A DNA stretch of 64,000 nt from Dryocola clanedunensis subsp. sulfonylureivorans (GCF_016756775.1 NZ_JAERMU010000006.1:124001-188000), one strand, 5' to 3'. Numbered from the stretch's first letter, positions 1 to 9,448 are shown. Translations and numbers: made by a program. The notes: generated by a model not told the origin, from the letters alone.

Positions 1-1369
1 CATCCGCGATCAGGACCGCGAAATCCTGGTGAATAAGAAGCTCAAACAGGCCCAGCGCCTGTTTGAAAAGAATCTGCAGGGTCGTGCAGCGTTTATGCAG
101 CACATTGGCCAGGCGCTGCATAAGCCGGTAAAAAACCTTGCTGAAACGGCCGCAAAAATCAAGACCCCGGATCACATACAACTGGCAAATGAATCGCAAA
201 AAATCATTCGATTAGTGGATGAAATTCAGCTACTCAATCTGCTTGAGGCGGATAGCTGGAAAACGAATGCCACCCAGTTCGCCATTCAGTCAGTGATTGA
301 TGAAGTTGTGCTGGAAATGTTGCCCGTCATTCGTCGGAAGGGATTGCAGTTGCTGATCAATAACCAGTTACCGGCTGACGAAGAGCGCCACGGCGACCGG
401 GAAGCGCTGCGCAAAATTCTGCTTTTGCTGCTCCACTATTCAGTGACCACAACGCAAATGGGTAAAATCACCCTGGAAATATGTGAGGAAGAGTCCGCAC
501 CAGACCGCTTGCTGTTCCGCGTGCTGGATACTGGCGAAGGCATCGGGAACGATGAGATAGATAATCTGCACTTCCCGTTCCTCAACGAAACCAGCGAAGA
601 TCGCTACGGAAAGGCGAACGGCCTGACCTTCTATCTGTGCGATCAGCTTTCCCGTAAACTTGGCGGACACCTCTCCATCAAGTCTCGTGAAGATATCGGC
701 ACGCGCTATAATCTGCATGTTTTAATGACCGCGGAGCCGCAGCCGGATGAACAGGATGAGAAATTACTGGATGAAGTCGTGGCAATGCTGGATATTACTT
801 CCAACGAAGTTCGTCATATCGTGACGCGCCAGCTGGAGAATTGGGGTGCGGACTGCATTACCCCTGATGAAAGATTAGCCAGTCAAGAATTTGATATCTT
901 CCTCACTGATAATCCGTCTAATCTTACATCTTCAGGCTTGCTTTTAAGCGATGATGAAAACGGAATGCGGAAGCTTGGTCCAGGCCAGTTCCGGGTTAAC
1001 TTTAATATCAGCACAGCGATGCAGGATGCGGTTCTCGGGCTGATAGAAGAGCAGCTGTCGCGTGAAGAGATGCCCGAATCGCCCTCTGGCGGTGACGAAA
1101 CTGCGCAACTTCATGCCAGCGGCTATTACTCGCTGTTTGTCGACACAGTACCGGAAGATGTCAGTAGATTATATACTGAATCAGCAGCAGGTGATTTTGC
1201 TGCCCTGGCACAAACGGCGCACCGCCTGAAAGGCGTGTTCGCCATGCTTAACCTGGTACCCGGCAAGCAGTTATGTGAAACGTTAGAGCAGCACATTCGC
1301 GAGAGTGATGTTGCCAACATACAAAAATATATCAGCGACATTGACGCTTACGTCAAAAGTCTGCTGTAG
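1..1369 (+). CDS. rcsD: RcsD phosphotransfer protein, C-terminal part (5' end outside window)
   Basis: RcsD is the inner-membrane histidine phosphotransferase that passes phosphate between RcsC and RcsB in the envelope-stress phosphorelay. The reading frame is open from base 2 and has no start in the window. The GTG at 29 is internal. About 455 residues are present, roughly half of the usual 890. They cover the degenerate ATPase-like domain (an N-box-like stretch and DTGEGIG), the RcsD-ABL domain that binds RcsB, and the C-terminal HPt domain. The phosphorylatable His lies in AHRLKGVF, codon 1220-1222. rcsB follows 16 bp after the stop, as in E. coli. Identity is certain; only the N-terminal sensor part is missing because of the window edge. 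Confidence 0.97.
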   Translation, partial: IRDQDREILVNKKLKQAQRLFEKNLQGRAAFMQHIGQALHKPVKNLAETAAKIKTPDHIQLANESQKIIRLVDEIQLLNLLEADSWKTNATQFAIQSVIDEVVLEMLPVIRRKGLQLLINNQLPADEERHGDREALRKILLLLLHYSVTTTQMGKITLEICEEESAPDRLLFRVLDTGEGIGNDEIDNLHFPFLNETSEDRYGKANGLTFYLCDQLSRKLGGHLSIKSREDIGTRYNLHVLMTAEPQPDEQDEKLLDEVVAMLDITSNEVRHIVTRQLENWGADCITPDERLASQEFDIFLTDNPSNLTSSGLLLSDDENGMRKLGPGQFRVNFNISTAMQDAVLGLIEEQLSREEMPESPSGGDETAQLHASGYYSLFVDTVPEDVSRLYTESAAGDFAALAQTAHRLKGVFAMLNLVPGKQLCETLEQHIRESDVANIQKYISDIDAYVKSLL

Positions 1370-1385
1370 AAAGGTAGCTTATTAC

Positions 1386-2036
1386 ATGAACAGTATGAAC
1401 GTAATTATTGCCGACGACCACCCGATTGTCCTGTTCGGCATTCGTAAATCACTTGAGCAAATCGAGTGGGTGAATGTTGTCGGTGAGTTTGAAGATTCCA
1501 CAGCACTTATCAATAATTTACCAAAATTAGACGCGCACGTGCTCATTACCGATCTCTCCATGCCCGGAGACAAATACGGCGATGGCATTACGCTGATTAA
1601 ATATATTAAGCGTCACTTCCCGGCTATCTCGATTATCGTTCTGACGATGAACAACAACCCGGCTATTTTGAGCGCCGTGCTGGATCTGGATATCGAAGGG
1701 ATTGTGCTTAAGCAAGGTGCACCGACCGATCTGCCTAAGGCACTGGCGGCGTTGCAGAAGGGCAAAAAATTCACGCCGGAAAGCGTCTCGCGTCTGCTGG
1801 AGAAAATCAGTGCTGGCGGCTACGGCGACAAGCGCCTTTCGCCAAAAGAGAGCGAAGTTCTGCGTTTGTTCGCAGAAGGCTTCCTGGTGACAGAGATTGC
1901 CCGTAAGCTGAACCGCAGTATCAAAACCATCAGTAGCCAGAAGAAATCAGCGATGATGAAACTGGGTGTTGAAAACGATATCGCGCTGCTGAACTACCTC
2001 TCCTCGGTAAGCCTGTCTCCGGCTGATAAAGAGTAA
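1386..2036 (+). CDS. rcsB: RcsB response regulator of the Rcs phosphorelay
   Basis: RcsB is a DNA-binding response regulator of 216 aa, the same length as in E. coli and nearly identical to it. It activates capsule and represses flagellar genes when phosphorylated. The N-terminal receiver domain has the acidic pair Asp10-Asp11 and the phospho-acceptor Asp56 (LITDLSMPG). The C-terminal LuxR-type helix-turn-helix starts near residue 150 (LSPKESEVLRLFAEG). An in-frame extension of 27 codons reaches upstream into rcsD, but the ATG at 1386 gives MNSMNVIIADD, matching the family start. It is co-directional with rcsD, 16 bp downstream of it. Confidence 0.98.
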   Translation: MNSMNVIIADDHPIVLFGIRKSLEQIEWVNVVGEFEDSTALINNLPKLDAHVLITDLSMPGDKYGDGITLIKYIKRHFPAISIIVLTMNNNPAILSAVLDLDIEGIVLKQGAPTDLPKALAALQKGKKFTPESVSRLLEKISAGGYGDKRLSPKESEVLRLFAEGFLVTEIARKLNRSIKTISSQKKSAMMKLGVENDIALLNYLSSVSLSPADKE

Positions 2037-2049
2037 TCTCTTTTCAGCC

Positions 2050-2069
2050 CCCTCTCCTGCGGGAGAGGG
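2050..2069. repeat. Short palindrome between convergent rcsB and rcsC
   Basis: An 8-bp perfect stem (CCCTCTCC / GGAGAGGG, loop TGCG) lies in the 57-bp gap between the two stop codons. It resembles the copies at 11779 and 43112. It probably ends or protects both convergent transcripts, but no strong T-run follows on either strand. Confidence 0.6.
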
Positions 2070-2093
2070 AGACTCCGGTTTTAGCTGTCTGAC

Positions 2094-4943
2094 TTAGCCC
2101 CTTCCGCTTCTTACTCTCGCCGCATAGACCGCCAGCGTCTGCTTAATGACATCCAGCGTCACCGGTTTCGACAGGCAGCTGTCCATCCCCGACTCAATAC
2201 ACCGTTGTTTCTCTTCGGCAAGGGCATTCGCCGTGACGCCTATCACCGGCAACGTCAGCCCCAGCTGACGAATGCGTTGCGTCAGACGGTAGCCGTCCAT
2301 ATTAGGCATGTTCACGTCGCTGAGCACAATATCGATATGGTTCTTACTTAAGACATTAAGCGCATCAACCCCGTCATTGGCCGTTTTACACTGATAGCCC
2401 AGCGAGCCCAGCTGATCGGCCAGCAGGCGACGGTTTATCGGATGATCGTCAACCACGAGGATCATCATGTCATCATTCTGCTCGTTGATTTGGGTCGGCG
2501 TTGGCAGTGAAGAGGTGCTACCCGGCACATCAACATCAATACTGTAAATGCGCCCCAACAGCGTCAGTAGATCGTGCGGGGCAGCCACGCTGTGCACCCA
2601 GCAGCCGGGTGACTGTTGCTGCGGGATCCCAATGTGTCGGCGGCAGAAAATAATTGCCGCACGCCCTTCCCAGGCAGTTTCCAGCGCATCATCGGTGATC
2701 AGCACATCGTCACTGCCCGGCACCTCCCCATTGTAGATCTGATTGTGGATGTTGTTCCTGGACAGTAACGAGGCAAGATAATCGCTTAAAGAAGCATTTC
2801 TGACCGACAGCCAGCAGCGCTTCTCAGCCAGTCCGTCTACCTGTGCCAGCGGTGCGGCAACGGCTGAGTAAAGGGGGATGCGGATCGTGAACTGGCTGCC
2901 CATCCCTGCTTCCGTATCCACAGAAATATCACCGTCCATCATGCTGATCAGTTTTTCGCAGATTGCCAGCCCAAGCCCCGTCCCCTGGAAGTTACGCTGA
3001 ACCCCTGTTCCCACCTGGAAGAACGGGTCGAACAAACGCGTTACTTCTTTACCGGGGATCCCAACGCCGGTATCACGAACCCGGAAGCTGAGGTAATCAC
3101 CGTTAACCGACACGTGCAAAATGATGCAGCCAACGTCCGTAAACTTAATAGCATTACTTAGCAGGTTGGAAATCACCTGTTGCAGACGCATCGGATCGCC
3201 TTGCAGCGTGAGCGGTACATCTGGTTCGATAAAGCAGTAAAGGCCCAGCTGTTTACGCACCACCAGCGGCAAATAGTTGGCAGTAATGTGGCTCATCACC
3301 TCACGAGGAGAGAATTCGCGTGGCTCGATCTTCAGCTGCTCGGATTCAATCTTTGAGAAATCCAGGATATCGCTGATGATCTTCAACAGCAGACTCGAGG
3401 AGTTGTTCATCGCCGTCACCAGACGATCGACACCTTTCGGCAGCGCTTTGGTTTGCAGTAAATCAAGATTACCGATGATGCCATACAGCGGGGTGCGCAG
3501 CTCATGGCTGACGGTGGCAAGGAACATCGATTTTGACTGGCTCGCCTGTTCGGAGGCCTGCGCCATCTCCTGCAGTGACTCCTCCATCTTCACGCGGGCG
3601 CTGACATCCACCAGCACGCAAATTGCCACGTTTTCATTGCGATAGCGCGAATGCACAAAGCTAATTTGCAGATTGGTATGGGTGCTGGTCAGCACGTCGA
3701 CAAAATTGACCTGCTGGCCGCAAATGATTTGCGTGAGCCGCTGCCTATCTTCATGAGTCAGCATATTCAGGTAGTTATGGGCAAGTTCGTTACTGAGAAT
3801 ATTTGTGCCGTCGAGCGTACGTAAAATACAGATACCTACCGGTGCCGAAGCGACAATCTTGCGGTTAAATTGCTCATGTTCTTCGAGACGCTGGGCGTCA
3901 TTTTCCGCTGGAATAAATATCCTGCGCTCATACATGCGCGCCAGGGTAAACAGTACGATGCCGACCAGCACGTTAAGCAACACTGCATTAAGGATCAGCA
4001 TGCGGATGCGTTCCAGCACGATATCCACCGGCACCGAATAGATAACGCTAAGCGATGACGGCGGCAGGTTCTTTTTCAACACCAGCTGCTTAAAACCGGA
4101 GGTATAGCCAAACCAGTTACGCTCCTGTAGCCAGTGCGCCTGAGGGTCGAAGCTGGTTTCCGGGCCAGCCAGGGTGATAAGCGGATGGCTGTTCTCGTCA
4201 AGAATGGTGATGCCAACGGGGAGCGTGCCGGGCGTCAGGAAATTCTCCATGCGTACCGTCTGCTCAATCCCCAGCAGAGCCTGTAGCCGGTTTGCCAGGT
4301 AAACCGGCGTTAAAGTATAGAAATAGCCAATGCTCGCGCGCGGACCCTGACCAATCCAGTAAATACTGTTGCCCCGTTCATCCTGCGGCGCATTACGGTA
4401 TTTCATGATGCGCTCATGCAGCGTCTTGAGCGCTTTTTCTCGCTCAAGCGGCATATTGCGGAGGCCGAAATCCGCCATGCAAAGACTTTCGCCGCCGATC
4501 AGAAACACACGATTGAGATCGTAGGCGGCAGAGAAATTATCTCGCCAGTAACGGAGGAACCAGGAGAGCGACTGCAGAGAGCTGCGCCAGGAGGCACTCA
4601 TGGCCGAGCAGTCAGAGTCCGGAAACAGCGGCATGAAATTAGGCGTTTCAACCGCGCTGTCGTCTCGCTCAATGGATGGCAGCACGCCGTTGCTGGCGGA
4701 CAGGCGGTTTTCCGCGATGTACTTCAGCTCTTTCATTACGTCAGACGTACGCTGAATGTAGCGCTGTGCCTGATCGAAACTAATGTTCAGCTCCTGACGA
4801 ATATCAGACTCTTTTTCATGCAGCGCATTAACGATATAAAACACCGAAAAAAGGGCTATCAGCAGCCACAGCAGCAGCGCCAGCGCTCTGAAAAGGTAGC
4901 GGGAAATCTTGAGCGTACTGCGAAAAGAGACGAGATATTTCAA
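2094..4943 (-). CDS. rcsC: RcsC hybrid sensor histidine kinase
   Basis: RcsC is the inner-membrane hybrid kinase that starts the Rcs phosphorelay. At 949 aa it has the E. coli length. Domains in order: first membrane helix (about residues 16-37), periplasmic domain, second helix (about 316-336), a PAS-like linker, the dimerisation/H-box with the phospho-His near 479 (SHELRTPLYG), the ATPase domain (N box NLLSNAIKF, G boxes DTGVGIP and GTGLGLAI), the RcsC ABL domain, and a C-terminal receiver with Asp near 875 (DIVLSDVNMPNMDG). The start codon is TTG at 4941-4943, supported by the family N-terminus MKYLVSFRSTLK and by the full-length match. It is convergent with rcsB. The atoSC-atoDAEB genes that follow rcsC in E. 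coli K-12 are absent. Confidence 0.97.
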   Translation of the reverse strand: MKYLVSFRSTLKISRYLFRALALLLWLLIALFSVFYIVNALHEKESDIRQELNISFDQAQRYIQRTSDVMKELKYIAENRLSASNGVLPSIERDDSAVETPNFMPLFPDSDCSAMSASWRSSLQSLSWFLRYWRDNFSAAYDLNRVFLIGGESLCMADFGLRNMPLEREKALKTLHERIMKYRNAPQDERGNSIYWIGQGPRASIGYFYTLTPVYLANRLQALLGIEQTVRMENFLTPGTLPVGITILDENSHPLITLAGPETSFDPQAHWLQERNWFGYTSGFKQLVLKKNLPPSSLSVIYSVPVDIVLERIRMLILNAVLLNVLVGIVLFTLARMYERRIFIPAENDAQRLEEHEQFNRKIVASAPVGICILRTLDGTNILSNELAHNYLNMLTHEDRQRLTQIICGQQVNFVDVLTSTHTNLQISFVHSRYRNENVAICVLVDVSARVKMEESLQEMAQASEQASQSKSMFLATVSHELRTPLYGIIGNLDLLQTKALPKGVDRLVTAMNNSSSLLLKIISDILDFSKIESEQLKIEPREFSPREVMSHITANYLPLVVRKQLGLYCFIEPDVPLTLQGDPMRLQQVISNLLSNAIKFTDVGCIILHVSVNGDYLSFRVRDTGVGIPGKEVTRLFDPFFQVGTGVQRNFQGTGLGLAICEKLISMMDGDISVDTEAGMGSQFTIRIPLYSAVAAPLAQVDGLAEKRCWLSVRNASLSDYLASLLSRNNIHNQIYNGEVPGSDDVLITDDALETAWEGRAAIIFCRRHIGIPQQQSPGCWVHSVAAPHDLLTLLGRIYSIDVDVPGSTSSLPTPTQINEQNDDMMILVVDDHPINRRLLADQLGSLGYQCKTANDGVDALNVLSKNHIDIVLSDVNMPNMDGYRLTQRIRQLGLTLPVIGVTANALAEEKQRCIESGMDSCLSKPVTLDVIKQTLAVYAARVRSGRG

Positions 4944-5068
4944 TTTGAGCCTGGTCGCGGAAAATCAAAAGGTTGGGATGCCGATAAGGTAGCCGCAAAA
5001 GCCCTAACCCGCAACGGCAGAAAACTGGATTTTCCCCATCGCAGCTGCCGCCGGATGAGGAATCACGG

Positions 5069-5455
5069 TCAGAACTTTTCGATAACCTTAAAGTCCATCA
5101 GCACCAGCGTCATATCCGGGGAGAACAGTTCGTACTCTTCAAAGAAGCGTTTGTGCTCGTTACGCCAGTAAGCCAGGGTTTTATCCCCCTCACCTTCCGC
5201 CAGGGCGTGAGCTTCGTCCACCTGATCGAAAGGCTTCATATCTACCGTAGTCAGTTCTATCGCACAAACCGGCTCGTTTTTGCCATCCACCACCACAAAG
5301 ACATCGCCTGGTTTGGGAATGCCTTCGCCATCCAGGTTGGAACAGGTCGCTGTTTTCACGCCGTCGAGCACCAGCTTAGCCAGCTCATCCGCCTGACGCT
5401 CGGTGTCACCGAATGCCCAGCGCTCCACATCTTCATACTTCTCAGGGATAGCCAT
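5069..5455 (-). CDS. ASCH-domain protein of unknown role
   Basis: A 128-aa cytoplasmic protein with the fold signature of the ASCH superfamily, PUA-like beta-barrels proposed to bind RNA or modified nucleotides. Visible hallmarks are KTATCSNL near residue 35, the GDVFVVVDG strand pair and VDEAHALAEGEGDKTLAYW, typical of the conserved ASCH acidic/GEG region. Start ATG at 5453-5455. It stands alone between rcsC and gyrA, on the same strand as both, in the place where E. coli K-12 has the ato genes. Family assignment is from memory of motif pattern. No substrate is inferred. Confidence 0.85.
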   Translation of the reverse strand: MAIPEKYEDVERWAFGDTERQADELAKLVLDGVKTATCSNLDGEGIPKPGDVFVVVDGKNEPVCAIELTTVDMKPFDQVDEAHALAEGEGDKTLAYWRNEHKRFFEEYELFSPDMTLVLMDFKVIEKF

Positions 5456-5512
5456 TGTCTTACCTTTTTAATTGAGCTCTTCATACAGCAGAATAGTACA
5501 GGGGAGTAAAAT

Positions 5513-5545
5513 AAAAAACGCCCGATGCGCTGCATCAGGCGTTTT
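5513..5545 (-). terminator. Rho-independent terminator of gyrA
   Basis: Read on the minus strand, a long stem (AAAACGCC..GATGC paired with GCATC..GGCGTTTT, one mismatch, loop AGC) is followed by TTATTTT. It lies about 30 bp after the gyrA stop codon. Confidence 0.9.
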
Positions 5546-5574
5546 AAGCGTTGTCTCAGACCGCGAAAGACGGA

Positions 5575-8211
5575 TTATTCGTCCGCGTCGTCCGCCGCAT
5601 CTTCGTCACCTTCCGCTTCCGGCGCGATTTCGTCATCGCCTTCCGCCAGGGTGCCGTCGATAGCATCCAGCTCTTCTTCGTCAACCGGCTCTGCAACGCG
5701 CTGCAGACCCACCACGTTTTCATCTTCCGCTGTACGGATGAGGATCACGCCCTGGGTATTACGACCAACCACGCTCACCTCAGAAACGCGGGTACGAACC
5801 AGCGTGCCTGCATCGGTGATCATCATGATCTGGTCGGTATCTTCCACCTGCACCGCGCCAACGACGCTGCCGTTACGTTCGGTCACTTTGATGGAGATAA
5901 CGCCCTGGGTAGCACGAGACTTGGTTGGGTACTCGTCTGCCGCAGTACGTTTACCGTAACCATTCTGCGTCACGGTCAGGATGGAGCCTTCGCCGCGCGG
6001 AATGATCAGGGAAACGACTTTGTCAACGCCCGCAAGCTTGATACCGCGAACGCCCGTTGCGGTACGGCCCATGGTACGAACGGCGTCTTCTTTGAAGCGC
6101 ACCACTTTACCGGCGGCTGAGAACAGCATCGCTTCGTTGCTGCCGTCGGTCAGGTCAACGCCAATCAGCTCGTCGCCTTCGTTCAGGTTCACGGCGATGA
6201 TGCCCGCAGAACGAGGACGGCTGAAGTCGGTCAACGCCGTTTTCTTCACGGTACCGCTTGCGGTCGCCATGAACACGTTGATGCCTTCGGCGTACTCGCG
6301 TACCGGCAGAATCGCAGTAATGCGTTCGTCAGCTTCCAGTGGCAGCAGGTTAACAATCGGACGGCCACGAGCGCCACGGCTCGCTTCCGGCAGCTGATAA
6401 ACCTTCATCCAGTAGAGGCGACCACGGCTGGAGAACAGCAGGATCGTATCGTGGGTGTTGGCCACCAGCAGGCGGTCGATAAAGTCTTCTTCTTTAATAC
6501 GTGCTGCAGACTTGCCTTTACCACCGCGACGTTGTGCTTCGTAATCCGTCAGCGGCTGATACTTCACATAGCCCTGGTGAGACAGGGTGACCACCACATC
6601 TTCCTGGTTGATCAGATCTTCAATGTTGATATCGGCGGTGTTGGCGGTGATCTCGGTGCGACGGTTGTCGCCAAACTGGTCGCGCATCGCTTCCAGTTCT
6701 TCGGTGATCACTTCCATCAGGCGCTCTGCGCTGCCCAGAATGTGCAGCAGTTCAGCGATCTGCTCCAGCAGCTCTTTGTATTCGTCGAGCAGTTTTTCGT
6801 GCTCAAGTCCGGTCAGTTTCTGCAAACGCAGATCCAGAATCGCCTGTGCCTGCTGTTCGGTCAGGAAGTACTGACCGTCACGGATACCGAACTCTGGCTC
6901 CAGCCACTCAGGACGCGCGGCGTCGCCACCGGCACGTTCCAGCATGGCAGAAACGTTACCCAGCTCCCATGAACGAGCAATCAGACCCGCTTTTGCTTCC
7001 GCAGGAGTCGGCGCACGGCGAATCAGTTCAATGATTGGATCGATGTTAGCCAGTGCAACGGCCAGCGCTTCAAGGATATGAGCACGGTCGCGGGCCTTAC
7101 GCAGTTCGAAAATAGTACGGCGGGTCACGACTTCACGGCGGTGACGCACGAACGCGGAAAGGATCTCTTTCAGGTTCATGATCTTCGGCTGGCCATGGTG
7201 CAGCGCGACCATGTTGATACCGAAGGAGGTCTGCAGCTGGGTCTGGGAGTAGAGGTTGTTCAGCACAACTTCACCCACCGCATCGCGTTTAATTTCGATA
7301 ACGATGCGCATCCCGTCTTTGTCAGACTCGTCGCGCAGGGCGCTGATGCCCTCCACGCGCTTATCTTTCACCAGCTCGGCGATTTTTTCGATAAGGCGTG
7401 CTTTGTTTACCTGGTACGGGATTTCGTGAACGATGATCGTTTCACGGCCCGTTTTGGCATCGGCTTCAACTTCCGCGCGCGCGCGAATGTAGATTTTGCC
7501 GCGGCCGGTGCGGTAAGCCTCTTCAATGCCCCGACGGCCATTGATGATGGCCGCAGTCGGGAAGTCTGGCCCTGGGATGTGTTCCATCAACCCTTCAACG
7601 GTGATGTCTTCATCTTCAATATAGGCCAGGCAGCCGTTGATGACTTCAGTGATGTTGTGCGGAGGAATGTTGGTCGCCATACCGACGGCGATACCGGACG
7701 AGCCGTTAACCAGCAGGTTCGGGATCTTGGTTGGCATAACATCTGGAATGCGTTCGGTGCCGTCGTAGTTATCGACGAAATCTACGGTGTCTTTTTCCAG
7801 GTCGGCCATCAGCTCATGGGCGATTTTCGACATACGGATTTCCGTATAACGCATCGCTGCGGCGGAGTCGCCGTCCACTGAACCGAAGTTACCCTGGCCG
7901 TCGACCAGCATGTAGCGCAAGGAGAATGGCTGCGCCATACGGACGATTGTGTCATAAACGGCGGTATCACCATGAGGGTGGTATTTACCGATTACGTCAC
8001 CAACGACACGGGCGGATTTTTTGTATGCTTTATTCCAGTCATTGCCCAATACGTTCATGGCGTAAAGTACGCGACGGTGTACCGGCTTGAGTCCATCGCG
8101 GACATCTGGCAGTGCGCGGCCGACAATAACCGACATCGCGTAATCCAGATAGGAGCTCTTCAGCTCTTCCTCAATGTTGACCGGTGTAATTTCTCTGGCA
8201 AGGTCGCTCAT
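5575..8211 (-). CDS. gyrA: DNA gyrase subunit A
   Basis: GyrA is the breakage-reunion subunit of the A2B2 type II topoisomerase that introduces negative supercoils. It is 878 aa (E. coli 875). The N-terminal winged-helix region holds the catalytic Tyr122 in [11 protein letters not shown]. The C-terminal half is the beta-pinwheel with the GyrA-box QRRGGKGK, and the last 40 residues are strongly acidic. In the quinolone-resistance-determining region the sequence is [11 protein letters not shown]: residue 83 is Thr (codon ACC, 7963-7965), while E. coli has Ser83. Asp87 is conserved. Start ATG follows [20 protein letters not shown]. Transcribed away from ubiG. Confidence 0.99.
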   Translation of the reverse strand: MSDLAREITPVNIEEELKSSYLDYAMSVIVGRALPDVRDGLKPVHRRVLYAMNVLGNDWNKAYKKSARVVGDVIGKYHPHGDTAVYDTIVRMAQPFSLRYMLVDGQGNFGSVDGDSAAAMRYTEIRMSKIAHELMADLEKDTVDFVDNYDGTERIPDVMPTKIPNLLVNGSSGIAVGMATNIPPHNITEVINGCLAYIEDEDITVEGLMEHIPGPDFPTAAIINGRRGIEEAYRTGRGKIYIRARAEVEADAKTGRETIIVHEIPYQVNKARLIEKIAELVKDKRVEGISALRDESDKDGMRIVIEIKRDAVGEVVLNNLYSQTQLQTSFGINMVALHHGQPKIMNLKEILSAFVRHRREVVTRRTIFELRKARDRAHILEALAVALANIDPIIELIRRAPTPAEAKAGLIARSWELGNVSAMLERAGGDAARPEWLEPEFGIRDGQYFLTEQQAQAILDLRLQKLTGLEHEKLLDEYKELLEQIAELLHILGSAERLMEVITEELEAMRDQFGDNRRTEITANTADINIEDLINQEDVVVTLSHQGYVKYQPLTDYEAQRRGGKGKSAARIKEEDFIDRLLVANTHDTILLFSSRGRLYWMKVYQLPEASRGARGRPIVNLLPLEADERITAILPVREYAEGINVFMATASGTVKKTALTDFSRPRSAGIIAVNLNEGDELIGVDLTDGSNEAMLFSAAGKVVRFKEDAVRTMGRTATGVRGIKLAGVDKVVSLIIPRGEGSILTVTQNGYGKRTAADEYPTKSRATQGVISIKVTERNGSVVGAVQVEDTDQIMMITDAGTLVRTRVSEVSVVGRNTQGVILIRTAEDENVVGLQRVAEPVDEEELDAIDGTLAEGDDEIAPEAEGDEDAADDADE

Positions 8212-8255
8212 GTAACCGCTATCCCTCTACTGTGTCCCGGATTCAAAGGTCGCAA

Positions 8256-8261
8256 ATTATA
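8256..8261 (-). promoter_or_regulatory. Candidate -10 element of the gyrA promoter
   Basis: A perfect TATAAT on the minus strand, about 45 bp before the gyrA ATG. I see no good -35 at the usual spacing, as is common for supercoiling-responsive gyrase promoters. A TATACT on the plus strand at 8331-8336 may serve ubiG. Confidence 0.6.
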
Positions 8262-8370
8262 ACACAAGCGGCGCGTGGTGGGGAAACATCAGGACGTTTG
8301 CGCAGCGCTTTATTCATTGGCCGAGGCTGATATACTGCCCCACTACGACCTGCAAGGAATAAGAGCCACC

Positions 8371-9093
8371 ATGAATACCGAAAATCAGCCGGTAATCCAC
8401 AACGTTGACCACGAAGAAATCGCAAAATTCGAAGCCGTCGCCTCGCGCTGGTGGGACTTAGAAGGTGAATTCAAACCTTTGCATCGCATTAACCCGCTGC
8501 GACTTGGCTACATCAACCAACGTTCAGGCGGCCTGTTTGCTAAAAAGGTGCTGGATGTCGGTTGCGGCGGCGGCATTCTGGCCGAGAGCATGGCGCGTGA
8601 AGGCGCAGAGGTCACCGGGCTGGATATGGGCTTTGAACCTCTGCAGGTCGCCCGCCTGCACTCGCTGGAAAGCGGCATTAAGGTCGATTACGTTCAGGAA
8701 ACCGTTGAACAGCATGCCGCTGAACACGCGGGGCAGTACGACGTGGTCACCTGCATGGAGATGCTTGAACATGTGCCAGACCCGCAGTCCGTAGTTCAAG
8801 CCTGCGCGAAACTCGTCAAGCCAGGCGGCCATGTCTTCTTCTCTACGCTTAATCGTAACGGCAAATCCTGGCTGATGGCGGTTGTTGGCGCGGAGTACGT
8901 GCTGCGCATGGTGCCAAAAGGCACGCACGACATTAAGAAATTCATCAAGCCTGCCGAACTTTTAAGCTGGGTAGACACCACGCAGCTGCGCGAGCGTCAC
9001 ATGACCGGCCTGCACTTCAATCCGATCACCAACAAATTTAAGCTCGCCCCCGGTGTGGATGTTAACTATATGTTGCATACCGAAAGCCGATAG
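8371..9093 (+). CDS. ubiG: UbiG O-methyltransferase of ubiquinone synthesis
   Basis: UbiG is the S-adenosylmethionine-dependent methyltransferase that carries out both O-methylation steps of ubiquinone biosynthesis. It is 240 aa, the E. coli length. The class I Rossmann fold shows SAM motif I (VLDVGCGGG, about residue 60), the acidic loop (VTGLDMG) and the post-motif [14 protein letters not shown]. The ATG at 8371 is preceded by AAGGAATAA and gives [21 protein letters not shown] longer in-frame extension to 8275 has no family support. It is divergent from gyrA and monocistronic. Confidence 0.98.
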   Translation: MNTENQPVIHNVDHEEIAKFEAVASRWWDLEGEFKPLHRINPLRLGYINQRSGGLFAKKVLDVGCGGGILAESMAREGAEVTGLDMGFEPLQVARLHSLESGIKVDYVQETVEQHAAEHAGQYDVVTCMEMLEHVPDPQSVVQACAKLVKPGGHVFFSTLNRNGKSWLMAVVGAEYVLRMVPKGTHDIKKFIKPAELLSWVDTTQLRERHMTGLHFNPITNKFKLAPGVDVNYMLHTESR

Positions 9094-9120
9094 CGCGGTT
9101 TGTTTTAGGATAATGCTAAC

Positions 9121-9153
9121 GATAATTGCGCAAGCTCAAGTTGCGCAATTATC
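9121..9153. terminator. 13-bp perfect inverted repeat after ubiG
   Basis: The arm GATAATTGCGCAA at 9121-9133 pairs perfectly with 9141-9153 over a 7-nt loop. No T-run follows, so it is either an unusual terminator or a 3'-end stabiliser of the ubiG mRNA. Confidence 0.6.
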
Positions 9154-9292
9154 CATTAAGTTTAAGAAATCAGCACTCGATCAAAAATATCATTTTTTTT
9201 GCATCCCATTGACAACAGTCACAGGCCTTATGTGCCGTGGACTTAGGGAAATTCCTGGCGTCGCAACCTTAAATCCCGCCCGAAATCAATAC

Positions 9293-9320
9293 TTGTTCTC
9301 TGCCGATTAGTTACTAGAAT
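9293..9320 (+). promoter_or_regulatory. Candidate sigma-70 promoter of nrdA
   Basis: TTGTTC (9293-9298) and TAGAAT (9315-9320) are spaced by 16 bp. This would give a leader of about 120 nt before the nrdA ATG. Assigned by eye only; another promoter nearby is possible. Confidence 0.4.
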
Positions 9321-9368
9321 ACTCACCATATAGCGGTCAATTATCTCGCAACCCCCTACATATAGTAT
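9321..9368 (+). promoter_or_regulatory. Two NrdR-box-like sites before nrdA
   Basis: NrdR represses ribonucleotide reductase genes by binding paired 16-bp palindromes, consensus ACACwATATATwGTGT. The sequence at 9353-9368 matches 12 of 16 positions and that at 9321-9336 matches 10 of 16. Their start-to-start distance is 32 bp, about three helical turns, the spacing typical of NrdR box pairs. Confidence 0.6.
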
Positions 9369-9408
9369 TTATCCACAAAGTTAGTCACAAGACAGCAACT
9401 GTGGATAA
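9369..9408 (+). promoter_or_regulatory. Two inverted perfect DnaA boxes before nrdA
   Basis: TTATCCACA at 9369-9377 and its exact reverse complement TGTGGATAA at 9400-9408. DnaA is known to regulate nrdAB in E. coli through a pair of boxes near its promoter, linking dNTP supply to replication initiation. Confidence 0.8.
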
Positions 9409-9448
9409 GCGGGGGATATTCTTAACTTCACGGACAGGGTCAACTCAC

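Larger units (their letters stand above)
9094..9448. other. ubiG-nrdA intergenic region (355 bp)
   Basis: No gene. It contains a perfect inverted repeat (9121-9153) close behind ubiG, then an AT-rich stretch, and in its last 150 bp the nrdA control region: a candidate promoter, two NrdR-box-like palindromes and two DnaA boxes, each listed separately. Confidence 0.85.

Noticed and set aside
4416-5171. A 251-codon open frame running antisense out of rcsC toward the ASCH gene
   Set aside because: Most of it is antisense to rcsC and it ends inside the ASCH gene. No recognisable protein.
9369-9408. Paired DnaA boxes as a replication origin
   Set aside because: Only two boxes, no AT-rich unwinding repeats, and the position fits known nrdAB regulation.
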